The notes: generated from the sequence alone by a model not told the origin. Counted from the stretch's first letter, positions 1-7,386 are shown. The stretch is 9,195 bases of DNA from Anaerotignum sp. (GCA_017560955.1 JAFZDV010000204.1:1-9195), one strand, 5' to 3'. Numbers and translations are program-made.

Positions 1-13
1 ATTTACGAATTTT

Positions 14-20
14 AAGGAGG
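14..20 (+). promoter_or_regulatory. Ribosome binding site of the aminotransferase
   Basis: AAGGAGG, a near-perfect anti-16S match, ends 8 bases before the ATG at 29. It fixes that start and, with the strongly biased codon use of the gene, suggests high expression. The promoter lies outside the window. Confidence 0.9.
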
Positions 21-28
21 AAACTATT

Positions 29-1453
29 ATGATCGGACAAGGCTTTGAAATTGAATCCAGAGAAACAAAACCAATCAAAACAAAATACAGAACAATCTGC
101 ACACCTATTCCTGTTCCTGAATCTTTCCCTCTGATTGAGGAAATGCAGAAATATGAACCTCGTTCTATGGCAGGTCAGCCTCTGATCGTATGGGACCATA
201 CAGAAGACGGTTATATCATCTGTGACCCTTACGGCAACAGATATCTGGACTTCTCTTCCGCAGTTATGATCACAAACTCCGGTCATGCAAACCCTAAACT
301 GCAGGAAGCGATCAAAGCAGTAATTGACAAACCTCTGCTGGCATCCTATGCATTCCCTACAGCAGAACGTGTAGCAGCAGCAAAAGAACTGGTTAGCGTT
401 TGTCCTATCCCTAATGCGAAAGCATTCATGCTGTCCGCTGGTACAGAAGCAGTAGAATGTGCGTTCAAACTGGCAAGAACATACGGCAAAATGAAGGGTG
501 GCCCCGATAAGAAAGTTATCGTTTCCTTCGAAAGTGCATTCCATGGCAGAACTCTGGCTTCTCAGCTGGTAGGCGGTACACCCAGCCTGAAAGACTGGAT
601 CGGTAACCTGGACAAAGACGTATTCCAGGCACCTTGGCCCAATGGTTATGAACATGAATGGGCAGATGAATCCCATCCCGATTTCGATGAAGACAAAATG
701 TTCCAGACTCTGCTGGATACAATCACAAGCCATGGCGTAGAATTCAAAAATGTTGCAGGTATCATTATCGAATCCTACAACGGTGTACAGTGCTATCCTA
801 TGCCTCAGAGCTACGCAAAGAAACTGCGTGCATTCTGTGATGAATACGATATCTGCCTGATCATGGATGAAATCCAGACAGGTTTCTGCCGTACAGGTAA
901 ATGGTTCGCATTCCAGCACTATGGTATCCTGCCTGATATCTTCACAGCAGCAAAAGGTCTGAGCGGCGCTCTGCCTATGTCCTGCGTATATGCAAGAGAA
1001 GAAATCATGGATCTGTATGCACCTAACACAATGACATCCACACATTCTGGCAGCCCTGTTGCAGCAGCATGTACAGCAGCAAACATTCAGTTCATGAAAG
1101 AAGAAAAACTGGATGAAGTGGCAGCAAGAAAAGGCGAAATCATGGGCAGACACCTGAAAGCCCTGAAGGAAAGATTCCCTAACCGTGTAGCTTATGTGGG
1201 TGGTCTGGGTATGGCTTGGGCTTGTACATTTGCAAACCCCAAAACAAAGAAAGGTCAGCCTGATTTCACAACAGAAGTAACAAAGAAATGTATGGAAAAA
1301 GGTCTGGTATTCTATGCAGCAGTAGGCGCAGGTATCACAATGAAACTGACACCTCCTCTGATCATGCCCGATGAAGCTCTGGAAGAAGCAATGGAAGCAT
1401 ATGCAGAAGCAGTAGCAGAAGCAGATGCAGAAATGCCCGCATATGAAGATTGA
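29..1453 (+). CDS. Class III PLP-dependent aminotransferase (omega-amino acid type)
   Basis: A 474-residue cytoplasmic enzyme of the class III aminotransferase family (GABA, ornithine, taurine and other omega-amino donors). The full fold is present: the phosphate-binding SAGTE loop at residues 136-140, FHGRT at 171-175, the MDEIQTGF motif at 279-286 whose Asp280 should bind the pyridine nitrogen, and the Schiff-base lysine Lys309 in TAAKGLSGALP. Length is slightly above the usual 420-460 because of an N-terminal extension of about 40 residues. The C-terminus is Ala/Glu-rich (about 450-468). The start is set by the AAGGAGG site. Codon use is strongly biased (CTG for Leu, ACA for Thr, GCA for Ala), unlike the HAD gene behind it, suggesting abundant expression. 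No terminator follows; the next gene overlaps the stop. The amino donor cannot be read from sequence: 4-aminobutyrate, 5-aminovalerate, beta-alanine or taurine are all possible. Family is certain, substrate is not. Confidence 0.95.
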   Translation: MIGQGFEIESRETKPIKTKYRTICTPIPVPESFPLIEEMQKYEPRSMAGQPLIVWDHTEDGYIICDPYGNRYLDFSSAVMITNSGHANPKLQEAIKAVIDKPLLASYAFPTAERVAAAKELVSVCPIPNAKAFMLSAGTEAVECAFKLARTYGKMKGGPDKKVIVSFESAFHGRTLASQLVGGTPSLKDWIGNLDKDVFQAPWPNGYEHEWADESHPDFDEDKMFQTLLDTITSHGVEFKNVAGIIIESYNGVQCYPMPQSYAKKLRAFCDEYDICLIMDEIQTGFCRTGKWFAFQHYGILPDIFTAAKGLSGALPMSCVYAREEIMDLYAPNTMTSTHSGSPVAAACTAANIQFMKEEKLDEVAARKGEIMGRHLKALKERFPNRVAYVGGLGMAWACTFANPKTKKGQPDFTTEVTKKCMEKGLVFYAAVGAGITMKLTPPLIMPDEALEEAMEAYAEAVAEADAEMPAYED

Positions 1454-2972
1454 TTTTGAAATACAAACTGACGAGATAATAAAACATAATAACCCAGATC
1501 TTCCTGCTGATTATGTGGGAAGGTCTGGATACCTTTATAGAGATGATTGGTCTGAAGAAGTAAAGCGTGCGCTCAATGATTTTATATCGTTGTATGGAAA
1601 AGATTCGCCGGAACATCAGGGGAATGCATACGTTGTGTTTGATTTTGATGATACCTGTGCGATTTTTGACGCAGAGGTTATGGGGATATATCATAGACTC
1701 AAAACAATGCAGTTTGCCTTTACACCTGAACAGCTGCCAGATATTCTGGCAACAGGGTTGGGAAAACTGGAAGTAATGCGTACCGGTGATTTTTCAATGG
1801 ATGGGAAGGAACATTCCTATCAGGAATGGATCGATGACATTGTTTCAGCTTATACATATCTTTGGAATAGTTGCGGACCTTTCGATTATAAGGGTCTTGC
1901 AGAAGCGGAGCAGTCAAAGATACAGAAAGACCCCATGTGGACAGAATTTGCTGTGAAAATGCGAATGCTTTTTGTGGTTGCGAATACCAGTGAAGGCGAT
2001 TTTGCTACATATCCATGGTATAAATGCTGGAATACGGGTATGACAGAACAAGAAGTGTATGAAATCTCCAAGGACATATATCTGAAATATAAAGACGTTG
2101 AAACATATGAAGAGACTTGGACAACATCGTCGGAAATCAAGTCAAAGGTTGGTCAGGTTGTAGCCAACTGGATAGTTGGAATCTCTGTAACACCGAATAT
2201 CCGGGAACTGATGAAAGCGTTGCACGAAAATGGCATTGATGTATGGATATGTTCTGCATCAGGTACCGACCAGATTCGTGCTGCAGTTGATATATGGGAG
2301 CTTCATGATTATGTAACAGGTATTTTGGCTTATACACTTGCAGTTGACAGTGAAGGCAAAATGGTGAACAAATATGACTATGAAACAGGCACAGCGTGGT
2401 ATACTGGCGGTGATGGCTGGACAAAAGGTAAGGTGCCTACGTATGCACAGACCAATGGACCCGGTAAAGCGGCAGCGATTACGAATGCATTGGTCACACA
2501 ATATGACTGTGGGCCTCTGGCGGGTTTTATGAATGCTGCTGGTGACTATGAGTTCTGTACAGTGTTTAATTCGCTGAAACTAGTTGTTATCTTTAACGTA
2601 AATAAAAGTATCAATAATTCTGGTATCCTGAATTGTATCGCATTGTATCAGAGAGATGGTCTGAAATATGATCTGAAAAAAGCAAATCAGGCAGAGGATA
2701 CATATTATGTGCTGCAGGGCAGAGATGAAAATGGTCTGAGATATCTGAGGAACAGTGATGCATCGATTTCTCTGGGTGCTGTAAAAGAAAAGCTTCATGC
2801 GGATGCTGACTGCGAGCGAATGCTGGAGTATATGATGAATCATAAACGACCCATAAAGGAATATATTGACATGTTTACCATTCATACAGCAGCAGATGCA
2901 GAAAACAATGCTCTGGGTGTGCCTTATGGTTTCAGAACAGTTTATGCAGGCTATCATTCCTTTAATTTTTAA
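1443..2972 (+). CDS. HAD-superfamily phosphatase-like hydrolase, about 509 aa
   Basis: A haloacid dehalogenase superfamily hydrolase, probably a phosphomonoesterase. With the start at 1443 (MKIDFEIQ), motif I is VVFDFDDT with nucleophile Asp67 and acid/base Asp69; motif II is the Ser271 of WICSAS; motif III is probably Lys342 in GPGKAAA; motif IV is probably Gly367-Asp368 with Glu370. The long insert between motifs I and II (about residues 72-265) is a large cap. The SAS motif II and overall size recall phosphorylcholine phosphatase-like HAD proteins, but that is a guess. No signal peptide or membrane segment is visible. The start is uncertain: 1443 overlaps the aminotransferase by 11 bases and 1425 by 29, and neither has a clear Shine-Dalgarno sequence, so translation may be coupled or the N-terminus may have been altered. 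Codon use (many GAT, AAT, ATA, TAT) differs visibly from the gene before it. Substrate unknown; a sugar phosphate or phosphorylated amine would fit the neighbourhood. Confidence 0.85.
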   Translation: MKIDFEIQTDEIIKHNNPDLPADYVGRSGYLYRDDWSEEVKRALNDFISLYGKDSPEHQGNAYVVFDFDDTCAIFDAEVMGIYHRLKTMQFAFTPEQLPDILATGLGKLEVMRTGDFSMDGKEHSYQEWIDDIVSAYTYLWNSCGPFDYKGLAEAEQSKIQKDPMWTEFAVKMRMLFVVANTSEGDFATYPWYKCWNTGMTEQEVYEISKDIYLKYKDVETYEETWTTSSEIKSKVGQVVANWIVGISVTPNIRELMKALHENGIDVWICSASGTDQIRAAVDIWELHDYVTGILAYTLAVDSEGKMVNKYDYETGTAWYTGGDGWTKGKVPTYAQTNGPGKAAAITNALVTQYDCGPLAGFMNAAGDYEFCTVFNSLKLVVIFNVNKSINNSGILNCIALYQRDGLKYDLKKANQAEDTYYVLQGRDENGLRYLRNSDASISLGAVKEKLHADADCERMLEYMMNHKRPIKEYIDMFTIHTAADAENNALGVPYGFRTVYAGYHSFNF

Positions 2973-2985
2973 GGGAAATAAATTG

Positions 2986-2999
2986 TGAAAACGATATGA
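2986..2999 (+). promoter_or_regulatory. Candidate cre (CcpA) operator
   Basis: TGAAAACGATATGA matches the catabolite-responsive consensus TGNAANCGNWNNCW at every fixed position but one (G in place of C near the 3' end). It lies 14 bases after the HAD stop and about 90 bases before the kinase start, a sensible place for carbon catabolite control of a sugar kinase operon. Short degenerate sites occur by chance, so confidence is low. Confidence 0.3.
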
Positions 3000-3041
3000 A
3001 TGCAAAGATCTGAACAAGATTTTGCAATGATTTGATATAAC

Positions 3042-3070
3042 TTGTAAAAGAAAAATGTAATTGATGTAAT
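3042..3070 (+). promoter_or_regulatory. Candidate promoter of the kinase-etfBA operon
   Basis: TTGTAA (3042-3047), a 17-base spacer, then TGTAAT (3065-3070), preceded by TGA as an extended -10. Predicted transcription would start near 3077, leaving a leader of only about 15 bases that begins at the ribosome binding site. The 113-base gap without a visible terminator also allows read-through from the HAD gene. Confidence 0.35.
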
Positions 3071-3076
3071 AAAGGC

Positions 3077-3084
3077 AGGAGAGG
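3077..3084 (+). promoter_or_regulatory. Ribosome binding site deciding the kinase start
   Basis: AGGAGAGG abuts the upstream ATG at 3086 (1-base gap) but stands 7 bases from the ATG at 3092. The second ATG is therefore the better start. Confidence 0.75.
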
Positions 3085-3091
3085 AATGCTC

Positions 3092-4606
3092 ATGAAATAT
3101 TTGATTGGTGTAGATTTTGGCGGCGGTTCTTCCAAGGCAACACTGCTGAGAGAAGACGGCTTTATTGTAGCAACAGCGACAAAAGAATACCCTACATTTT
3201 ATCCCAACAACGGCTGGGCGGAACAGAAACCGGAGGATTCCTATCAGGCTTTTGTGGCGAATGTAAGGGCTGTCATGCAGAAAGGTATGGTAGCACCTGA
3301 AGATGTTGTCGCAATCTGTCTGGATGCGGCAACCCATACAGCAGTCTTGTTGGATGAGGAAGATAAGGTCATTCGCGATTCTATTTACTGGACGGATTCC
3401 CGAAGCCAGAAAGAGGTCGCCTTCTTAAAAGAGCATTACGAAGATGAAATTTACACTTTCTCCCATAACATCCCTAATGAAATGTGGACCCTTCCTCATC
3501 TGATGTGGCTGAAAGAACATGAAAAAGAAAACTTTGATCGCATCCATAAGATCATGTTTGTAAAAGACTATGTTCGTTACCGCCTGACAGGCGATTTTGT
3601 AACAGACAATGTAGAAGCAATGGGTTCCATGTTTATGGATGTACCCAACAATTGCTGGAGTGATGAACTTTGTTCTATGGCAGGCATTACAAAAGATATG
3701 CTGCCTGAAATCGTTGATCCGCAGACCATCCTGAGCCCCATCTGTGCGCAAGCCTGCAAGGAAACAGGACTTTCTCCTCACACAAAAGTGATCGCAGGTT
3801 CTACAGATACGGTTATGGAGGTTTACGCCAACGGTGCGATCCAGCAGGGGCAGATGACCATCAAACTGGCAACAGCAGGCCGTATCTGCCCAATTACAGA
3901 CCATGCGCTGAATAATAAGCGACTGGTGAATTATCAGCATATCGTTCCCGGTTTATGGTACCCCGGTACAGGCACAAAATCCTGTGCTGCATCCTATCGC
4001 TGGTACCGTGATATTCTGGGTAAGGGTGAAATGATGGAAAGCGAAGCACAGGGCATCGATGCTTATGAATGGATGAACAGAGAGGCGGAAAAAATTGCTC
4101 CTCTCAGCGACAACCTGTACTTCCATCCCTATCTGCAGGGGGAACTGACTCCCTACTTTGATGCCAGCCTCCGCGGCAGTTTCACAGGTATCCGTGCCTA
4201 TCATACAAAGGGTCACTTCACAAGAGCCCTGCTGGAAGGTGTGGCATATTCCCTGAAAGACTGCTATCAGGTTATTCAGGCTGAAAATCTGGATATCCAT
4301 CAGGCTATTGTCATTGGCGGCGGTGCAAAAGGTACTCTGTGGAGACAGATCGTCAGCGATGTGCTTGGCATTGAAATGATGAAAACGAAAAATAATGATT
4401 CTTCTCTGGGCTCTGCCATGCTGGCAGGGGTGGCAACAGGCGTATTTGGTTCTTTTGAAGAAAGTGTGGCAAAATGCGTGGAAACAGAAGCCTACATCAA
4501 GCCTGATATGGAAAATCATAAGAAATATGAAAAAGGTTTCCAGAGATATAAAAAGATCCATGATGCTCTGGCAGACATTTATAAGGAAATGGAGGAAGAC
4601 GTATGA
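3092..4606 (+). CDS. FGGY-family carbohydrate kinase (xylulokinase-like)
   Basis: ATP-dependent kinase of a sugar or polyol, cytoplasmic, 504 residues and so full length for the FGGY family. The N-terminal phosphate loop is VDFGGGSSKATLL (residues 7-19), a GGGSSK variant of the usual DxGTSSxK. GWAEQKPEDSY at 41-51 is the xylulokinase/gluconokinase-type segment. AGSTDTV at 235-241 contains the likely catalytic base Asp239. The C-terminal ATP-binding VIGGGAKGTLWRQI with following DVLG is present near residues 409-427. Start 3092 is preferred over 3086 because of the Shine-Dalgarno spacing. The stop overlaps etfB by ATGA, so translation is probably coupled. Xylulokinase, gluconokinase, glycerol kinase and erythritol/ribitol kinases share this architecture, and I cannot choose the substrate. 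The RpiR regulator downstream fits sugar-phosphate metabolism. Confidence 0.92.
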   Translation: MKYLIGVDFGGGSSKATLLREDGFIVATATKEYPTFYPNNGWAEQKPEDSYQAFVANVRAVMQKGMVAPEDVVAICLDAATHTAVLLDEEDKVIRDSIYWTDSRSQKEVAFLKEHYEDEIYTFSHNIPNEMWTLPHLMWLKEHEKENFDRIHKIMFVKDYVRYRLTGDFVTDNVEAMGSMFMDVPNNCWSDELCSMAGITKDMLPEIVDPQTILSPICAQACKETGLSPHTKVIAGSTDTVMEVYANGAIQQGQMTIKLATAGRICPITDHALNNKRLVNYQHIVPGLWYPGTGTKSCAASYRWYRDILGKGEMMESEAQGIDAYEWMNREAEKIAPLSDNLYFHPYLQGELTPYFDASLRGSFTGIRAYHTKGHFTRALLEGVAYSLKDCYQVIQAENLDIHQAIVIGGGAKGTLWRQIVSDVLGIEMMKTKNNDSSLGSAMLAGVATGVFGSFEESVAKCVETEAYIKPDMENHKKYEKGFQRYKKIHDALADIYKEMEEDV

Positions 4607-5397
4607 TGCGAATGGCGGTCTGCATGAAACAGGTACCGGGAGACATTGGGAAAAGTCTGTCTGCCGATGGCCGTATCCGCCGAGATGCATCCTCTTCCAT
4701 GATGAATCCAGCAGATGTATTTTCTCTGGAAACAGCATTGATGCTGAAAGATCAGCATACTGGACAAATTGATATTTTCACGATGGGAACAGAAGCAGCC
4801 AGAACCATTCTGAAGGAAGGCGCTGCCCTGGGCGCTGATGGGCTGTTTCTGATTTCCGATCGAGACTTTGCCGGAGCGGATACATACGCTACGGCTTTTG
4901 TTCTTGCTGCGGCTCTGAAAAAAACGGCGGCTTATGACCTGATTTTCTGCGGAAGAAGAACATTGGACGGGGAAACAGGGCAGGTTCCCATTCAGATGGC
5001 AGAAATGCTGGGGATTCCTGTTGTGACCAATGTTGTCAGTCTGGAAAAAAAAGAAAATACGATCATCTGCGGAAGGCTTCTGGAGGATGGTGAAGAGGTG
5101 GTTGAAGTGAAGCTGCCCGCCCTGATCAGCGTGCTGGAGGGGATAGAGGGAATTGATCATCCGAGACTACCTTCTGTTTTCGGCATGAGGAATGCAGCAA
5201 AGCGTCCGGTGATCCTTTTAGACAGGGAAACGCTGGGATTAAAAAAAGAAGAGGTCGGAAGTGCCGGTTCTTATACAGAGGTAAAACGGTCTTATTTCCC
5301 TGAATGGCAGAGAAAATGCGGACATTGTTCTCTGGAAGAAGGAACTGAGTGGCTGTGGTCTAAGGTTAAACAGGTAAAGGGAGGGGATGCAGAATGA
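4603..5397 (+). CDS. etfB: Electron transfer flavoprotein, beta subunit
   Basis: Small subunit (264 aa) of the heterodimeric ETF, which carries electrons between flavoprotein dehydrogenases and a partner. The family pattern is clear: MAVCMKQVPG at the start, NPADVFSLETALMLKD (35-50), FTMGTEAARTILKEGAALGAD (59-79), the FAGADTYATAFVLAAAL segment (89-105), and DGETGQVPIQMAEMLGIPVVT (122-142). DGETGQV resembles clostridial, electron-bifurcating EtfB proteins more than the DDDCNQTG form of mitochondrial ETF; bifurcation is inference. GGAGGA at 4591-4596 is 6 bases before the ATG at 4603, which overlaps the kinase stop as ATGA; later ATGs at 4606 and 4612 are possible. Near the C-terminus is RKCGHCSLEEG (238-247) with Cys239 and Cys242 as a CxxC pair, not something I associate with the family. 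Confidence 0.95.
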   Translation: MMRMAVCMKQVPGDIGKSLSADGRIRRDASSSMMNPADVFSLETALMLKDQHTGQIDIFTMGTEAARTILKEGAALGADGLFLISDRDFAGADTYATAFVLAAALKKTAAYDLIFCGRRTLDGETGQVPIQMAEMLGIPVVTNVVSLEKKENTIICGRLLEDGEEVVEVKLPALISVLEGIEGIDHPRLPSVFGMRNAAKRPVILLDRETLGLKKEEVGSAGSYTEVKRSYFPEWQRKCGHCSLEEGTEWLWSKVKQVKGGDAE

Positions 5398-6359
5398 TAG
5401 AGAAAAACGAATACCTTCCTGAAATCTGGGTTTATTGCGAGACAAAAGAGAAATTACTTTCTGCAGGAGCCAAGGAACTTCTGGGGAAAGCAAAAGAAAT
5501 AGGGGCAGAAGCAGAATGCAGGACTGCTGCGGTTTTATTTGCTGGTGCAGAGAAAACGGCGGCAGCGTGTGGTGCGGAAATCGTATATAGATTCCCTTGC
5601 TGCAGAGAGGAAGAACAGGCGAAAGCGATCCTGCAGCAAATGGAGAAAATGGGAAGACCATGGGCGTTTTTATTTCCTGCTACAGCGAAGGGGCGTATGG
5701 TGGCAGCAATGCTTTCTGTGAATCTGAAAACAGGTCTGACAGCAGACTGTATTGAACTTTCTGTGGAGGATGGTTACCTGAAACAGACCAGACCTGCTTT
5801 TGGGGGAAGTCTGATGGCGGACATCCTTTGCAAACATTCCTATCCGCAGATGGCAACGGTACAGAAGGGGGTATTTCCTGTGCCAAAGGAAGGGTCTGAA
5901 GGGAAGGCAGAAATCAGAAAATGTGCCTTGGCGGAAAAGAAAGATGGTCGCATCAGAGTTTTGAAACACAACGGCGAAAGCAGCGAAGAGACATCTCTCA
6001 GCGAGGCGAAAATCGTTCTTGCCGGAGGTATGGGTCTGGAAACGAAAGAGAACTTTGCACTCCTGAAAGAGACAGCGGAAATGATTGGAGCAGTGCCTGC
6101 GGCATCTCGTGCGGCAGTGAATGCCGGGTTAGCACCTTATTCATGGCAGGTGGGACAGTCAGGTAAGACGATTCGCCCGGAAATCTACATTGCCTGCGGT
6201 ATTTCCGGTGCGGTGCAGCATTTGGCAGGTATTCAGGGGGCAGGTTGCATCGTGGCTGTCAATAAGGATCAGAAAGCTCCCATTTTTGACCATGCAGATA
6301 TTGGTATTACAGAAGATTGTGTAACATTCCTGAAAAATCTGCAGAAAAAAGGGGAATAA
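5394..6359 (+). CDS. etfA: Electron transfer flavoprotein, alpha subunit
   Basis: Large subunit (321 aa) carrying the C-terminal FAD domain. The N-terminal domain has PATAKGRMVAAMLSVNLKTGLTADC (about 95-119) and LKQTRPAFGGSLMADI (129-144), the FixB/clostridial EtfA signature. The FAD domain has SRAAVNAG (238-245, Arg239), VGQSGKTIRPEIYIACGISGAVQHLAG (253-279) and VNKDQKAPIFDHADIGI (289-305), all conserved flavin-contact segments. No ferredoxin-like N-terminal extension is present. Start 5394 is supported by AAAGGGAGG at 5376-5384 and the ATGA overlap with etfB. Together with etfB it forms a complete heterodimer. Its electron partner, usually an acyl-CoA dehydrogenase, is not in this window and may lie upstream or elsewhere. 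Confidence 0.96.
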   Translation: MIEKNEYLPEIWVYCETKEKLLSAGAKELLGKAKEIGAEAECRTAAVLFAGAEKTAAACGAEIVYRFPCCREEEQAKAILQQMEKMGRPWAFLFPATAKGRMVAAMLSVNLKTGLTADCIELSVEDGYLKQTRPAFGGSLMADILCKHSYPQMATVQKGVFPVPKEGSEGKAEIRKCALAEKKDGRIRVLKHNGESSEETSLSEAKIVLAGGMGLETKENFALLKETAEMIGAVPAASRAAVNAGLAPYSWQVGQSGKTIRPEIYIACGISGAVQHLAGIQGAGCIVAVNKDQKAPIFDHADIGITEDCVTFLKNLQKKGE

Positions 6360-6379
6360 GCAGGGATGCATTGTGGATA

Positions 6380-6407
6380 GCGAAAGAAAATGCCGTTTTT
6401 CTTTCGC
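6380..6407. repeat. Perfect 11-bp inverted repeat after etfA
   Basis: GCGAAAGAAAA (6380-6390) pairs with TTTTCTTTCGC (6397-6407) around a six-base loop, 20 bases after the etfA stop. No T run follows on either strand, so it is not a textbook intrinsic terminator; it could be a 3' stabilising hairpin, a weak terminator whose U run is in the stem, or a protein-binding site. Confidence 0.75.
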
Positions 6408-6423
6408 AAACAAGGAAAAACTG

Positions 6424-6476
6424 CTTCATTTGGTTGTTTTTTTGAAAAAAAGTTGCTAAACTGAAATCAAATGAAG
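6424..6476. promoter_or_regulatory. 9-bp inverted repeat bracketing the regulator promoter (candidate operator)
   Basis: CTTCATTTG (6424-6432) and its exact reverse complement CAAATGAAG (6468-6476) flank the candidate promoter of the RpiR gene. The right arm overlaps the first bases of the ribosome binding site. A regulator binding both arms could repress its own gene; alternatively this is chance. Confidence 0.4.
6434..6462 (+). promoter_or_regulatory. Candidate promoter of the RpiR-type regulator
   Basis: TTGTTT (6434-6439), spacer of 17, TAAACT (6457-6462) with an upstream TGC giving an extended -10. The start of transcription would fall near 6469. The same ten bases TTGCTAAACT recur in the promoter of the lipoprotein gene at 8160-8169. 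Confidence 0.5.
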
Positions 6477-6482
6477 GAGGTG
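6474..6482 (+). promoter_or_regulatory. Ribosome binding site of the regulator
   Basis: AAGGAGGTG, almost the full anti-Shine-Dalgarno complement, 8 bases before the ATG at 6491; it decides this start. Confidence 0.9.
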
Positions 6483-6490
6483 GGGCAGAA

Positions 6491-7345
6491 ATGAGTCCGG
6501 AAAGAGTACCCACATTATTGCTCCGTATGGAAACCATGAGAGATTCTCTTGGTCAAGCGGAAAGAAAAGTTGTCGATTATATTCTGGAAAATCCGGAAAA
6601 AGTGATTTACCTATCTGTGGCTGGCCTGGCAGAGCAAAGCGGTGTCAGCGATGCTACGGTTGTTCGTGCATGTAGAAAATTAGGATTGAGCGGTTATCAG
6701 GATTTTAAGGTAACATTAGCACAGGATATTGTAACACCGATGCAGAATATCCATGAAGAAATTTCGGGAGAAGATCCTTCTGAGGTCATTGTAGATAAAG
6801 TATTCCAAGGCACGATGCAGGCATTGACTATGACCCATGATGCACTGGATGTGAATGCGATCGTAAAAGCGGCAGACGCGATTGAGAATGCAAGAAGAGT
6901 TGTGATCCTTGGTATGGGCAGTTCCCATTCGGTAGCGATCGACCTGCAGCATAAGCTGATGCGTCTGGGGATCGATGCAGTAGCATATATGGATTCTCAT
7001 ATGCAGACCATTGCCACCTCTTTGCTGACAGCGGATGATGTTGTATTCTCTATCAGCCATTCCGGCAGCTCCAAGGATGTTGTGGATAATACGAAACTGG
7101 CAAAATCCAATGGTGCAATAACAATTTCCATGACCAGTATGGGCAGTTCTCCATTGAGTAAAATAACGGATATTCAGCTTTACACAGCCAGTAAGGAAAC
7201 GCAGTATCGTATTGTGGCATTGAGTTCCCGTATTGCGCAGGAAACCATTATTGATACGATCTATACATTGATTGCGATTCGTAATGAAAAATATGTGGAT
7301 GGCTTCCATAAAATTGAAAAGGCAATTCAGAGAAAGAAATATTAA
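6491..7345 (+). CDS. RpiR/MurR-family transcriptional regulator (HTH + SIS)
   Basis: A 284-residue DNA-binding regulator of the RpiR family, full length. The N-terminal domain (about 1-78) carries the family's helix-turn-helix: LSVAGLAEQSGVSDATVVRACRKLG at 41-65, followed by LSGYQDFKVTLAQ. The C-terminal SIS domain (about 120-265) has VVILGMGSSHSVAIDL (137-152) and VFSISHSGSSKDVVDNTKLAK (185-205), the Ser-rich loops that bind phosphosugars or related ligands. The family controls catabolism of sugars, amino sugars and sialic acid. Here it follows the kinase-etfBA operon but has its own promoter and terminator, so it may sense a phosphorylated product of the kinase (inference). It could act as repressor or activator. 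An inverted repeat around its promoter suggests self-regulation. Confidence 0.95.
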   Translation: MSPERVPTLLLRMETMRDSLGQAERKVVDYILENPEKVIYLSVAGLAEQSGVSDATVVRACRKLGLSGYQDFKVTLAQDIVTPMQNIHEEISGEDPSEVIVDKVFQGTMQALTMTHDALDVNAIVKAADAIENARRVVILGMGSSHSVAIDLQHKLMRLGIDAVAYMDSHMQTIATSLLTADDVVFSISHSGSSKDVVDNTKLAKSNGAITISMTSMGSSPLSKITDIQLYTASKETQYRIVALSSRIAQETIIDTIYTLIAIRNEKYVDGFHKIEKAIQRKKY

Positions 7346-7346
7346 G

Positions 7347-7380
7347 AAAGACACCTCGAGAGAGGTGTCTTTTTCTTATT
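7347..7380. terminator. Strong intrinsic terminator, probably bidirectional
   Basis: An 11-bp stem (7347-7357 with 7362-7372, core AGACACCTC/GAGGTGTCT) and GAGA loop sit directly after the regulator stop and run into TTTTTCTTATT. On the minus strand the stem is followed by TTTCTTAATATTTCTTTC, so the same hairpin could end transcription of the minus-strand CotJC-like remnant. Confidence 0.92.
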
Positions 7381-7386
7381 GAGCGA

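Noticed and set aside
1380..1435. Repeated GCAGAAGC-like units at the end of the aminotransferase gene
   Set aside because: They encode an Ala/Glu-rich helix using the gene's preferred GCA and GAA codons; ordinary low complexity rather than a functional DNA repeat.
3953..4738. Long minus-strand open frame (261 codons) opposite the kinase
   Set aside because: It is antisense to a well-conserved FGGY kinase, crosses the kinase/etfB junction, and its translation is rich in Cys, His and Phe with no recognisable domain.
4579..5160. Minus-strand open frame (193 codons) opposite etfB
   Set aside because: Shadow of the etfB coding frame; low-complexity composition, no ribosome binding site or promoter.
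6380..6407. Calling the etfA-distal hairpin an intrinsic terminator
   Set aside because: No T run follows on either strand; kept only as an inverted repeat.
6716..7354. Minus-strand open frame (212 codons) opposite the regulator
   Set aside because: Antisense to the RpiR gene and starts inside its terminator; Cys/His/Arg-rich nonsense composition.
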